34,581 nt of DNA from Candidatus Dojkabacteria bacterium (GCA_023229785.1 JALNYV010000026.1:1-34581); one strand, 5' to 3'; counted from the stretch's first letter, positions 23,182-29,775 are shown. Numbers and translations are program-made. The notes: generated by a model not told the origin, from the sequence alone.

Positions 23182-23798
23182 ACTTCCCAATAATTCGTAA
23201 CCAAACTATGAAACTTCCAAAGAACCCATGCCCAATTAAGAATACTTGTACAGAATGCAGAAGGATAATCTATGGGAATAATAAGGAACAGATTATATGT
23301 TCAAAATGTTATGAAAAAATGGAATGGTTTGATGATAGAACACTAGGTAGTGTAACGGTAGCACACAAGCCTCATAAGCTTGAAGATGGTAAGTTCGATT
23401 CTTCCCCTAGTGATAATAGTCAATTGACAAACGGTGAGCGTGATTCCGAAGATTGTCCCCAGACAAAACCAGTAATGGACGCCTTGCCTAATAAGCGTTT
23501 AATTGATAAAGGTCTGGACAAAACTGGGGACAATCATAGTCCCCGTCTTAGAGTTGGGGGAAGGAATCCTAAGACAGAAACCACCCCAACAGGGGACAAT
23601 CATACTTCGCACCGCCCCCCGTCTGTTAGTGATAGTACTGCGAAGAGCTGTCCTAACAGATTGAAGGGCATTCATAGTCAGGTGCATTTACAAACGTCGG
23701 GTGCTGAAAGTGGAGATGTTAGTTGTACGGGGCAGACGATTACCCATCCAAAAACTACCTCCACGCCTGACACCCAAATTAAGGAGGAAGCCAAATGA
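23178..23798 (+). CDS. Zinc-finger protein with long disordered tail
   Basis: GTG start in GTGA. The first 50 residues hold C18, C24, C27 and a CSKC pair (41-44), probably one zinc ribbon. Residues about 60-206 are Ser/Thr/Pro/Asp/Lys-rich with no clear secondary structure. DNA of this tail is more GC-rich than its surroundings and carries GGGGACAATC repeats, so it may be a recent insertion or serve a second, nucleic-acid-level role. It ends in the first copy of the 16-bp junction (LKEEAK-type end). Confidence 0.6.
   Translation: MNFPIIRNQTMKLPKNPCPIKNTCTECRRIIYGNNKEQIICSKCYEKMEWFDDRTLGSVTVAHKPHKLEDGKFDSSPSDNSQLTNGERDSEDCPQTKPVMDALPNKRLIDKGLDKTGDNHSPRLRVGGRNPKTETTPTGDNHTSHRPPSVSDSTAKSCPNRLKGIHSQVHLQTSGAESGDVSCTGQTITHPKTTSTPDTQIKEEAK
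23451..23601. repeat. GGGGACAATC repeats and a perfect hairpin
   Basis: GATTGTCCCC at 23451..23460 and GGGGACAATC at 23526..23535 and 23592..23601. The middle copy is part of GGGGAC-AATCATA-GTCCCC (23526..23544), a 6-bp perfect stem with a 7-base loop. They lie within the coding tail of the zinc protein. Confidence 0.5.
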
Positions 23799-23971
23799 CA
23801 AAAGAATTTAAATGTAGAAAATGTTATTGTTGTAAGACCTGTGTTAAGATTGGTAAAGCCGAAGCTAGAAAGGGATTTGTTGAGTGGATGAAAAAGAATA
23901 GACATATCATAAACGGGATTGATGTATTGGAAGTTGATAGGAAGATAAAAGAATTGGAGGAAGCCAAATGA
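23795..23971 (+). CDS. Array gene 1: Cys-rich 58-aa protein with GKAEARK module
   Basis: Starts and ends in the 16-bp junction. N-terminus has CRKC-YCC-KTC (7-16), a compact zinc knuckle, followed by the module GKAEARKGFVEWMKK (20-34) shared with array genes 5, 8 and 9. The tail ends KELEEAK. Function unknown. Confidence 0.6.
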   Translation: MTKEFKCRKCYCCKTCVKIGKAEARKGFVEWMKKNRHIINGIDVLEVDRKIKELEEAK

Positions 23972-24114
23972 ATAAATGTAAAAGATGTTTTCATGAAGAT
24001 AAGTACCATGATGAAAGAGGATGTCATCACTATTACGAAGGAGATAAAACTGTTTGTCTTTGTTTAAAATATACTCCAATTCCGATTAGTAAAGAGAAGG
24101 AGGAAGCCAAATGA
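23968..24114 (+). CDS. Array gene 2: 48-aa His/Cys-rich protein
   Basis: CKRC (4-7), then a His-rich piece (HDERGCHHYY) and CLC (30-32): probable small zinc finger. Junction repeat at both ends. Not recognised. Confidence 0.6.
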   Translation: MNKCKRCFHEDKYHDERGCHHYYEGDKTVCLCLKYTPIPISKEKEEAK

Positions 24115-24311
24115 CAAAAGAATTTTGCTTGAGTAATAGAAGATTAGACCATGAGGATAGCTACCCTGCTCCACATTATTTAGAAGCAGATGTAAAAGAA
24201 TTTATCAGACTATTGAAGGAAGAAATAGAAGATTTTAGACACGATGATTGTTACGCATGGGAATACTTATTTATCAAAATAAATGAACTAGCGGGGGAGA
24301 AACTAATATGA
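24111..24311 (+). CDS. Array gene 3: 66-aa acidic protein
   Basis: Begins MTKEF like array gene 1 because the upstream repeat extends into the coding part. The rest is helical and acidic (VKEFIRLLKEEIEDF). Its stop overlaps the next ATG, but without the 16-bp junction. Confidence 0.6.
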   Translation: MTKEFCLSNRRLDHEDSYPAPHYLEADVKEFIRLLKEEIEDFRHDDCYAWEYLFIKINELAGEKLI

Positions 24312-24421
24312 CAAATCATAATTACTGTTTGGTGAACAGGATTAATGTCAAGGGGCAGACTGTAAAAGGTGCTAACCACATCAGCCCTAATATTCTAAAG
24401 TTAGTGGAGGAAGCCAAATGA
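24308..24421 (+). CDS. Array gene 4: 37-aa peptide
   Basis: ATGA at the start and the junction repeat at the end define it. A short basic-to-neutral peptide ending KLVEEAK. Low information; kept because both borders are in frame. Confidence 0.45.
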   Translation: MTNHNYCLVNRINVKGQTVKGANHISPNILKLVEEAK

Positions 24422-24687
24422 CATCTAATCGTAACTTAGTTGAATTGTTTTGTGATTGGGATGATATAGAAGATGATGCAGAACTAGAAGTTAGTGATGT
24501 TCTAAAATTAATGCAAGAAGCAAGAGAGGATGAAAAAGCCCAAAGGACAAAGGAATTTGTGGAGATGATTGATAAATTTGACTTTGCTCAATATAGTGAT
24601 ATGGGAATGGCTAGTGGAAACGAAAGAATATTAAAAGAAGAGTTAAAGAAAAAGTTGGAGAAAAAAGATGCCAAAGAAACTATATAA
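24418..24687 (+). CDS. Array gene 5: 89-aa acidic protein with KEFVEMID module
   Basis: Acidic N-terminus (CDWDDIEDDAELEV), then EKAQRTKEFVEMIDKF (about 39-54), which shares 25 identical nucleotides with array gene 8. The C-terminus is a charged helix. It overlaps the next gene by 20 nt rather than ending in the junction. Confidence 0.6.
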   Translation: MTSNRNLVELFCDWDDIEDDAELEVSDVLKLMQEAREDEKAQRTKEFVEMIDKFDFAQYSDMGMASGNERILKEELKKKLEKKDAKETI

Positions 24688-24823
24688 ATGTGAAATATGC
24701 GGTAAAAATAATGACAAAACGCAAGTAGTATGCTGTAAATGTGTTGAAAGAGATTTAATACAGATAATTGATAGATTTAAGAGAATAGAACAAAGAATCT
24801 CTCAATTGGAGGAAGCCAAATGA
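24668..24823 (+). CDS. Array gene 6: 51-aa zinc-ribbon protein
   Basis: CEIC (8-11) and CCKC (22-25) form a zinc ribbon, then a helix ending QLEEAK in the junction repeat. Starts inside the end of array gene 5. Confidence 0.6.
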   Translation: MPKKLYKCEICGKNNDKTQVVCCKCVERDLIQIIDRFKRIEQRISQLEEAK

Positions 24824-24999
24824 AGAATATAGAAATTCCTAAATTTTGTTTAGGAAAATGTGAAGAAGAGGAATACAAATGTTGTAGATGTGGAACTAGA
24901 TTGTTTATTCATTACCAAGAAGGTGATGGTAAAAGGTTTCATTCCTTATGTAATTCGTGTTATAACAAACTAAAAGGAAGGTTGGAGGAAGCCAAATGA
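24820..24999 (+). CDS. Array gene 7: 59-aa zinc-ribbon protein
   Basis: Cysteines at 10, 14, 21, 22 and 24 and CNSC (44-47): a ribbon with HYQEGDGKRFHSL between the knuckles. Junction repeat at both ends. Same general type as array genes 2 and 6. Confidence 0.6.
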   Translation: MKNIEIPKFCLGKCEEEEYKCCRCGTRLFIHYQEGDGKRFHSLCNSCYNKLKGRLEEAK

Positions 25000-25499
25000 C
25001 AGTCAGGGAGAAATTAATAAAGGATATAAAGAAAGAATTAGAATTAGAAAGATACCCTAAGTCATTTTGGGATAAATGGGGAACTCATGCTGAAAATGCA
25101 GATTATCTAAAAGCAAAGTTGAAAGGTTTTGAAGAAGGTAAAGCCCAAGCTAGAAAGGAATTTGTGGAGATGATTGATAGTTACACAAAAAGACATTGTG
25201 AATCTGTTAGGGGATGGGAACAAGCAAATATGGAGAATATTTCTTTCTTAGAAGAAATAGACAATTTTATTAAAAGATTGAAGAAACAATTGGAGGAACA
25301 TCTCCCTTGCTCCCATGAATTGAAGATAAGAAATTTAGAGCCAATTAATTTTATTAAAGCACTTGAAACACATCCTGCAACTAAATTTTGCGAAGACGAC
25401 GAATGTATCTATTGCGGTTATAGAGATTGTCCACATCATGAGCCTTTACATTATCACCACGATGGTTGCCCAGCTTGTATAACGGAGGAAGCCAAATGA
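24996..25499 (+). CDS. Array gene 8: 167-aa composite protein
   Basis: Helical N-terminus, module EEGKAQARKEFVEMIDSY (about 47-64), coiled middle, then a Cys/His-rich C-terminus (CEDDECIYCGYRDCPHH, later HHDGCPAC). The last part resembles a small zinc-binding domain ending TEEAK. It looks like a fusion of the two kinds of building block seen separately in its neighbours. Confidence 0.65.
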   Translation: MTVREKLIKDIKKELELERYPKSFWDKWGTHAENADYLKAKLKGFEEGKAQARKEFVEMIDSYTKRHCESVRGWEQANMENISFLEEIDNFIKRLKKQLEEHLPCSHELKIRNLEPINFIKALETHPATKFCEDDECIYCGYRDCPHHEPLHYHHDGCPACITEEAK

Positions 25500-25714
25500 C
25501 AAAAACATTTACGGAAGAGATGCATCAATTTTGGAGTGATATTGAGAAGGAACATGAATGTAATTGTGCTTGTTTTAAGAAAGGTAAAGCCCAAGCTAAA
25601 AAGGAATTTGTGGGATGGCTGAAGGCTTGTTATAATAATGGGGAAAATGGATTTACTTATGATTTTAGTAAATCATTACAAAGTAAAATAAAAGAATTGG
25701 AGGAAGCCAAATGA
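25496..25714 (+). CDS. Array gene 9: 72-aa protein with GKAQAKKEFV module
   Basis: The ATG in the junction at 25496 is the start; an in-frame extension to 25466 lies in the previous gene. After an acidic helix with CNCAC (22-26), the module GKAQAKKEFVGWLKACY follows; 16 nt of it are identical to array gene 8. Ends KELEEAK in the last exact junction. Confidence 0.6.
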   Translation: MTKTFTEEMHQFWSDIEKEHECNCACFKKGKAQAKKEFVGWLKACYNNGENGFTYDFSKSLQSKIKELEEAK

Positions 25715-25884
25715 CAAGCATTGAAACAATAACATCGGGGTTACTGTGGGGGGTTCTATTTATGGTATTGTGGCTTTTTTGTAGTTTCGTAGAAGCTTTT
25801 GTAGGTAATAATTATGGAATCATAATGGCGATATTAATAATTGGAGTGGTAATTATTTTTCAATTGATGGAGGACAAGGCATGA
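25711..25884 (+). CDS. 57-aa double-TM protein closing the array
   Basis: Starts in the last exact junction and ends in its decayed copy. Two hydrophobic helices (about 9-30 and 36-51). Unlike the zinc and helical genes before it, this is a membrane protein. Confidence 0.55.
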   Translation: MTSIETITSGLLWGVLFMVLWLFCSFVEAFVGNNYGIIMAILIIGVVIIFQLMEDKA

Positions 25885-25979
25885 ACACAATTGCTATCGC
25901 TGTTACAATAAGTATTGTTTTAGTCTGGGCTATTTGTTTATTCTTGTTGTGGAAGTGGAGGGAACGTGGCAACAACTAA
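25881..25979 (+). CDS. 32-aa single-TM peptide
   Basis: ATGA start after the decayed junction. Almost the whole peptide is one helix, ending in KWRERGNN. Overlaps the methyltransferase start by 14 nt. Support is from borders only. Confidence 0.45.
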   Translation: MNTIAIAVTISIVLVWAICLFLLWKWRERGNN

Positions 25980-26610
25980 GGAGATAAAGGATATGGAAAA
26001 GCTGGTGCTTGAATTAACCGGACTAGAATATAAAGGATTGATTTGGTGTGAGTTAGGTAATCAAATCAATGTAGAAACCAAACAAACAGAAAAGAAAATC
26101 TTAGAGAAGTTAGGAGTTCATCACACATCACTAGACATTAATGGGGAAGATAAGGCTTGGAAGGTAGACTTGAATAAAGAAGTACCTGCCTTATTGAAAG
26201 GGATTTATGAAGTAGTAACAAACTATGGAACAAGCGAACACGTTACAAATCAGTATATGTGCTTCAAGAATATTCACTACCTTTGCAAGAAGAACGGGAT
26301 AATGATACATGGTGTTCCATTGAAAGATAACTGGAAGAAGCATGGAAGATATGAATATGATTTAGAATTTTTTAGGAAGCTACAAAAAGAAAACGGTTAT
26401 CAATTCCTTTACCACACAATCCTAGATACTGGAACATTTGCAGGGAACAGAAACCTTCTTGTGTATGCCATGATAAAAAGACATGATTGGGATTTCATGG
26501 CAGAGCATAAGTTTGGTGGGGTGATTGATACAGGATTTGAGGAGAACGTAGGGAACTATAATCATCGAGGATTGATTAAGAAGATACTTGGGAAGGTAAA
26601 ATGGAACTAA
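25966..26610 (+). CDS. SAM-dependent methyltransferase-like protein
   Basis: GTG start after GGAGGGAA. A 214-aa class I Rossmann-like sequence: LIWCELGNQ (motif I region, about 24-32), SLDINGEDKAWKVDLN (acidic end of strand 2 and motif II), YEVVTNYGTSEHV (motif IV region), then a CFKNIHYLCKKNGIMIH segment. The glycine loop is less typical than in classical enzymes. Substrate is unknown: DNA, sugar or lipid are all possible; similar enzymes often accompany glycan biosynthesis or modification of virion glycans. Confidence 0.65.
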   Translation: MATTKEIKDMEKLVLELTGLEYKGLIWCELGNQINVETKQTEKKILEKLGVHHTSLDINGEDKAWKVDLNKEVPALLKGIYEVVTNYGTSEHVTNQYMCFKNIHYLCKKNGIMIHGVPLKDNWKKHGRYEYDLEFFRKLQKENGYQFLYHTILDTGTFAGNRNLLVYAMIKRHDWDFMAEHKFGGVIDTGFEENVGNYNHRGLIKKILGKVKWN

Positions 26611-26738
26611 CAAGAGAAGCTAAATCTAAGTTAAAGAAGATAAAGATGATGCTGGACTTAGATACCGATAGCGAAGTGTTTGAAAGACTAATCAAAGACT
26701 TTGATTTGGATACTTGGGGGGCATATAATGGGAATTAA
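26601..26738 (+). CDS. 45-aa RHH-like small protein
   Basis: Overlaps the methyltransferase end by 10 nt. LTREAKSKLKKIKMMLDLDTDSEVFERLIKDF has the helix-turn-helix spacing (TDSEVFERLI) of the second half of RHH proteins, but no clear N-terminal strand. Tentative. Confidence 0.4.
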   Translation: MELTREAKSKLKKIKMMLDLDTDSEVFERLIKDFDLDTWGAYNGN

Positions 26739-26835
26739 TTTGGTATTTCTTTTAGCAGTCATGGCCATATTTGGAATTATAATTGGGATAAAGGCCATAT
26801 TATATGTAATTGGAAGGAGAATAAATGGAGAATAG
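26728..26835 (+). CDS. 35-aa single-TM peptide
   Basis: A short hydrophobic helix (LVFLLAVMAIFGIIIGIKAIL) between a start overlapping the previous gene and a stop just before the next. GGGGGG precedes the ATG. Marginal. Confidence 0.4.
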   Translation: MGINLVFLLAVMAIFGIIIGIKAILYVIGRRINGE

Positions 26836-26838
26836 AAA

Positions 26839-26997
26839 ATGCCTATAAGAACTGGGAAGTTACATCGCCCTTGCATTGTATGCGGGAAGAGTTTTGAAGC
26901 AAATGGAAGAACTAATAAACAATGTGATACTTGTCGTAAGCGCGCGATTAGTAGACGAATAAATCCTCATCTTAGTCTATACAGGGAGAGTTTCTAA
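26839..26997 (+). CDS. 52-aa zinc-finger protein, last gene of accessory operon
   Basis: CIVCGKSF (12-19) and CDTCRKR (29-35) form a zinc ribbon, followed by a basic end (RAISRRINPHLS). Such short ribbon peptides are common in phages and probably bind nucleic acid. Followed by a non-coding stretch with a strong hairpin. Confidence 0.6.
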   Translation: MPIRTGKLHRPCIVCGKSFEANGRTNKQCDTCRKRAISRRINPHLSLYRESF

Positions 26998-27054
26998 CAG
27001 TTCTGCTGCTATTAATTCGCCTCTTTATTCATCCCCTGCATAGACTCGCTTGTG

Positions 27055-27087
27055 CATGGTGTGGGGAGTTCAACCACCCACACCATG
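27055..27087 (+). terminator. 11-bp perfect hairpin between operons
   Basis: CATGGTGTGGG (27055..27065) pairs with CCCACACCATG (27077..27087) around an 11-base loop; AT-rich DNA follows. It is the strongest hairpin in the window and lies after the accessory operon and before the SPFH promoter. Could be a terminator, an RNA-processing signal or a single-strand origin; the assignment is open. Confidence 0.4.
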
Positions 27088-27110
27088 TTTATATTATATT
27101 CTGTAGAATA

Positions 27111-27126
27111 TAAAGGTTTAAATAAT
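27111..27126 (+). promoter_or_regulatory. Promoter of the SPFH gene
   Basis: TTTAAATAAT (27117..27126) is centred 26 nt before the ATG at 27147, so the transcript would be leaderless. Confidence 0.55.
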
Positions 27127-27146
27127 AGTGAGGATATTTGATTGAC

Positions 27147-27995
27147 ATGGTATCGAATAGCGATAGAGATGATTCAGGACTTATATGGATTAAGCTAACC
27201 ATTTGGGCAATCATTGCATTGGTTGTCATTATCATTTTATTCTCTAGTGTTTATATTATTGGCGCGGGACAGAGAGGTATTCTATTAACCTTTGGCAAGC
27301 CATCAATGGAAGCAAAGACCGAAGGGCTTCACTTTAAAATTCCATTAGTCCAGACCATTGTTAAGATGGACGTTAAGACTCAAAAGTATGAAGCCGATGC
27401 TTCAGCAGCTTCAAAAGACTTGCAAGATGTTACTTCTAAGATTGCAACTAACTATCATCTAACTCCAGAATATGTCCCCCAACTCTATAAAGAGATTGGT
27501 ACGGGATATGAAGTTAGAGTGATTCAACCAGCAGAACAAGAAGCTGTTAAATCTATTACTGCACAATTCACCGCTGAAGAATTGATTACTAAAAGAGAAC
27601 TTGTTCGTGAGAAGATAAAGACATTGTTACAAGAGAAGTTAAGTGCTAGAGGATTAGTTATTGAAGATGTTTCTATTGTGGACTTTTCTTTTAGTCCTTC
27701 ATTCACTCAAGCTATTGAAGCTAAGGTAACTGCTGAACAAAATGCTTTGGCAGCGAAGAATAAGTTGGAACAAATTAAATATGAAGCAGACCAAAGAGTT
27801 ACACAAGCCAATGGCGAAGCTACAGCAATTAGAATACAAGCCGAAGCTATTACAGCTCAAGGTGGAGCAGAGTACGTCCAATTACAATTCATAAACAAGT
27901 GGGATGGTAAACTTTCAACTGTATCAATGAGTGGTGGAGCTACACCAATAATTGATGTTAGTAGATTTGTATCTGTTCCTGGAGCGATACAATGA
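27147..27995 (+). CDS. SPFH/prohibitin-like membrane protein
   Basis: A 282-aa protein (285 aa if the TTG at 27138 is used; the ATG at 27147 fits a leaderless transcript). A transmembrane helix lies at about 15-35, followed by the SPFH domain, opening with GAGQRGILLTFGKP (about 42-55) and GLHFKIPLVQTIVKMDVKTQ, typical of the HflK/HflC/prohibitin/stomatin group. A long coiled coil (about 180-240, A/E/K/Q-rich) and a conserved-looking end follow. Such proteins form large membrane rings and modulate membrane proteases. On a mobile element this could protect the membrane, organise virion budding or affect other viruses; these are inferences. Confidence 0.85.
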   Translation: MVSNSDRDDSGLIWIKLTIWAIIALVVIIILFSSVYIIGAGQRGILLTFGKPSMEAKTEGLHFKIPLVQTIVKMDVKTQKYEADASAASKDLQDVTSKIATNYHLTPEYVPQLYKEIGTGYEVRVIQPAEQEAVKSITAQFTAEELITKRELVREKIKTLLQEKLSARGLVIEDVSIVDFSFSPSFTQAIEAKVTAEQNALAAKNKLEQIKYEADQRVTQANGEATAIRIQAEAITAQGGAEYVQLQFINKWDGKLSTVSMSGGATPIIDVSRFVSVPGAIQ

Positions 27996-28028
27996 TAATC
28001 AAAACCCAAAAAGGAGGTACAAGTTAAA

Positions 28029-28373
28029 ATGGATTACCAAAACGAATTAAAAAGACTGCAAGAAGGTGGAAACTATTGGAAACCTAAAGTCGGACAATTC
28101 ATGGTGAAAGCATTGACAGAACTCGAAGAAGCTGAACCTTATATCAAGAAGCTTGATAATGGGAAAGAAGAAGTCAATCCCCAATTCAAGATGAGAGTCT
28201 TGGTTGATGGAGAGGAAAAGCTTTGGACTTTTGGCAAGGGCGCAACCCTAGCTTCAACACATGGACAATTAGTAGACCTAGCTGTAAAGAATGGGAATAA
28301 ACTAATTGGAAAAGAATTTAAGGTAGTAGTTAAATCGGATGGGAAGAAGAATGACTATACAATTGTTGCATAA
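28029..28373 (+). CDS. OB-fold-like protein, candidate ssDNA-binding protein
   Basis: A 114-aa protein behind AAAGGAGG. Opening ELKRLQEGGNYWKPKVGQFMVKAL resembles the 'YWKP-x-G' entry of phage and archaeal ssDNA-binding proteins, followed by alternating beta strands (FKMRVLVDGEEKLWTF, KEFKVVVKSDGKKNDYTIV). A single OB-fold is likely. It would protect single strands made by the SF3 helicase. Evidence is pattern-level, not a definite family match. Confidence 0.5.
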   Translation: MDYQNELKRLQEGGNYWKPKVGQFMVKALTELEEAEPYIKKLDNGKEEVNPQFKMRVLVDGEEKLWTFGKGATLASTHGQLVDLAVKNGNKLIGKEFKVVVKSDGKKNDYTIVA

Positions 28374-28376
28374 AGT

Positions 28377-28397
28377 TCACCACTATCAATGTGGTGA
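28377..28397 (+). repeat. 7-bp hairpin after the OB-fold gene
   Basis: TCACCAC and GTGGTGA flank a 7-base loop, immediately behind the stop at 28373. Could stabilise or end the transcript. Confidence 0.4.
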
Positions 28398-28447
28398 TAT
28401 TAGCTAACACCAAAGAGAGATTGCTATACAAAGCTTTAGACCTTAGT

Positions 28448-28478
28448 GGGTTGGGGTTTACACTCGTTTCCCCAACCC
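28448..28478 (+). terminator. 9-bp perfect G/C-rich hairpin
   Basis: GGGTTGGGG pairs perfectly with CCCCAACCC around a 13-base loop. It comes directly before the 50-aa gene at 28488. With the hairpin at 28377 it marks a structured 114-nt spacer; termination, processing or translational control are all possible. Confidence 0.4.
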
Positions 28479-28487
28479 TTCATATTC

Positions 28488-28640
28488 ATGGGAGAAATAA
28501 TATCCAAGTCGAATACAATCAAAAGAGAACCAGGATACCTTTACTATGTAAAGTTTGGAGATGATGGTAAAGGTACAATGGAAGTTTGGAAGGCCAAGTT
28601 AGAACGTAGTGGTAGAAAGAAGGGGGCAAAAGGCAAATGA
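28488..28640 (+). CDS. 50-aa basic protein
   Basis: The ATG after the hairpin is preferred; an in-frame GTG at 28446 lies within the hairpin. Beta-strand start (YLYYVKFGDDGKGTMEVWKAK) and a lysine/arginine-rich tail (RSGRKKGAKGK). Could be an RNA- or DNA-binding small protein. Stop overlaps the next start. Confidence 0.55.
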   Translation: MGEIISKSNTIKREPGYLYYVKFGDDGKGTMEVWKAKLERSGRKKGAKGK

Positions 28641-28804
28641 GTGAAGAAGAGGAATTTGAAGATTTCGATGAAGAGGAAGAGGTAATTCCTCCTAGCAAGC
28701 ACACTCGATGTAAGAAGTGCGGGCGCAGAATGGATATGCGTTTAGTTAAAGAAGGAGTATGTATGTACTGCAAAATCAAAAGAGAACATGCCAAAGCAAA
28801 ATAA
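28637..28804 (+). CDS. 55-aa acidic zinc-ribbon protein
   Basis: Very acidic N-terminus (EEEEFEDFDEEEE) followed by CKKC (25-28) and CMYC (42-45). ATGA at the start; overlaps the next gene by 17 nt. The acid tail plus zinc ribbon layout resembles small RNA-polymerase- or DNA-associated peptides, but that is only similarity of form. Confidence 0.6.
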   Translation: MSEEEEFEDFDEEEEVIPPSKHTRCKKCGRRMDMRLVKEGVCMYCKIKREHAKAK

Positions 28805-29054
28805 GAAAAAGGAAGTGAAGAAGTTTAGGAGAATTGTAGATACCAGCAACGTAGATGGTTTCTATTACTTTTTGATAGTAATATCTATTCTTTTCTTTAT
28901 GTTAATTGGTATTTCATATCTAGCTGGAGTCCGTTTATATATTGAAAATCCATTTGGATATGGTTTTGCTATTGGAGTCTTTATCATTTCTTTTTTGTCT
29001 GGTCTTCTTGGACATTTTTCAAGTCGTAAAGTATATTGGGAGGAAATTAAATGA
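28788..29054 (+). CDS. 88-aa membrane protein, two helices
   Basis: Basic N-terminus, helices at about 24-44 and 51-74, then a short charged end. ATGA to the next gene. Not recognised. Confidence 0.6.
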   Translation: MPKQNKKKEVKKFRRIVDTSNVDGFYYFLIVISILFFMLIGISYLAGVRLYIENPFGYGFAIGVFIISFLSGLLGHFSSRKVYWEEIK

Positions 29055-29302
29055 GTATTGGTGAAGTAATTGGATATGGGGTTCTTGGACTTATGATTAT
29101 TGGAGTAATTGTTTTTGGCTTTTCAGTGATACATTCAATAGATATGGAACAGAAACAAGCATGTGACACATTCAAAGAAAAGGGTTATGGTACAACTTAT
29201 AATCGTTGGACCGGATGTAGAGTTCAAATAGATGAGTTTTGGTTTAGTGTAACTGAAGCAAAACAATATTTAGGAAAATGTAGTTGTGGACGTGACAAAT
29301 GA
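29051..29302 (+). CDS. 83-aa single-TM protein with cysteines
   Basis: Helix at about 8-28 followed by a soluble part with four Cys (38, 56, 77, 79) perhaps forming disulphides outside the cell. Coupled to both neighbours by ATGA. Confidence 0.6.
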   Translation: MSIGEVIGYGVLGLMIIGVIVFGFSVIHSIDMEQKQACDTFKEKGYGTTYNRWTGCRVQIDEFWFSVTEAKQYLGKCSCGRDK

Positions 29303-29472
29303 GACGCGCTGATGTAGAAAAGATGCATGATATTATAATGAAGACAAAGATAACTCCAATAGACTTGGAATGGATGGCTGCGGTTATAGACCAGGAAATA
29401 GCAAATAAAAAAAGAACTAAGATAACTTACAAACTGAAGAGGAGAGCAAATGCGAACAAGAGAAGACATTGA
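29299..29472 (+). CDS. 57-aa basic protein
   Basis: ATGA start. Helical N-terminus (ADVEKMHDIIMKTKIT, then DLEWMAAVIDQEIA) and a basic tail rich in K/R ending KRRH. Overlaps the next small gene. Probably nucleic-acid associated. Confidence 0.5.
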   Translation: MRRADVEKMHDIIMKTKITPIDLEWMAAVIDQEIANKKRTKITYKLKRRANANKRRH

Positions 29473-29578
29473 GAAGACGGCCAAAGAAGATGTTTGGGGA
29501 CTTTCAATGATTGATAAGCTTAAGCTTGAAGTTCTATTGGATATTCGTGAACTACTTATGAAGGAGAAGAAGAAATGA
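29450..29578 (+). CDS. 42-aa charged helical peptide
   Basis: GGAGAG precedes the ATG. Overlaps the previous gene by 23 nt and ends with GGAGAAGAAGAAATGA, which joins it to the next gene. Not recognised. Confidence 0.45.
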   Translation: MRTREDIEKTAKEDVWGLSMIDKLKLEVLLDIRELLMKEKKK

Positions 29579-29775
29579 AATCTCTAACGAATAAAAAGGT
29601 AAGATATTATCTACTCATATTATTTTTCGCAATAATTGTTGCGCTATATGGAAGCGTAATGGTACTTATCTTTGGAGAACAAGTGAGGCTACCTATTGTT
29701 GTAACTCTTATTTTTTGTGCGGCTATAATGACTATTTCTACTTATGTGTTTAATAAATCAGAGGAGAAGAAATGA
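29575..29775 (+). CDS. 66-aa membrane protein, two helices
   Basis: Helices at about 10-30 and 39-56. Ends KSEEKK in GAGGAGAAGAAATGA, a junction similar to the previous one. Not recognised. Confidence 0.6.
   Translation: MKSLTNKKVRYYLLILFFAIIVALYGSVMVLIFGEQVRLPIVVTLIFCAAIMTISTYVFNKSEEKK

Larger units (their letters stand above)
23783..25884 (+). repeat. Repeated 16-bp gene junction, eight exact copies
   Basis: GGAGGAAGCCAAATGA occurs at 23783, 23956, 24099, 24406, 24808, 24984, 25484 and 25699, with a decayed copy at 25869 (GGAGGACAAGGCATGA). Each copy encodes the end of one small protein (EEAK), its stop, the ribosome site for the next gene and its ATG. Identity sometimes extends further: 29 nt between the copies starting near 23781 and 24097, and 27 nt between those near 23945 and 25688. 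It works as a translational coupling cassette and gives homology for recombination. Confidence 0.9.

Noticed and set aside
23678..24079. Minus-strand frame of 133 codons across the array start
   Set aside because: It crosses two junction-defined plus-strand genes and has no start signals.
23783..25714. CRISPR array
   Set aside because: The repeats are evenly coding, unevenly spaced (from 143 to 500 bp) and serve as gene junctions; there are no spacer-sized inserts and no cas genes.
27040..27090. tRNA-like T-arm (GAGTTCAACCA loop) as a tRNA gene or attachment site
   Set aside because: The stem is longer than a T-arm, the position 61 pairing is wrong, and no acceptor or anticodon arms can be drawn.
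28446..28490. GTG start of the 50-aa gene at 28446
   Set aside because: It would place the start inside the perfect G/C-rich hairpin and adds an unlikely N-terminus; the ATG at 28488 is simpler.
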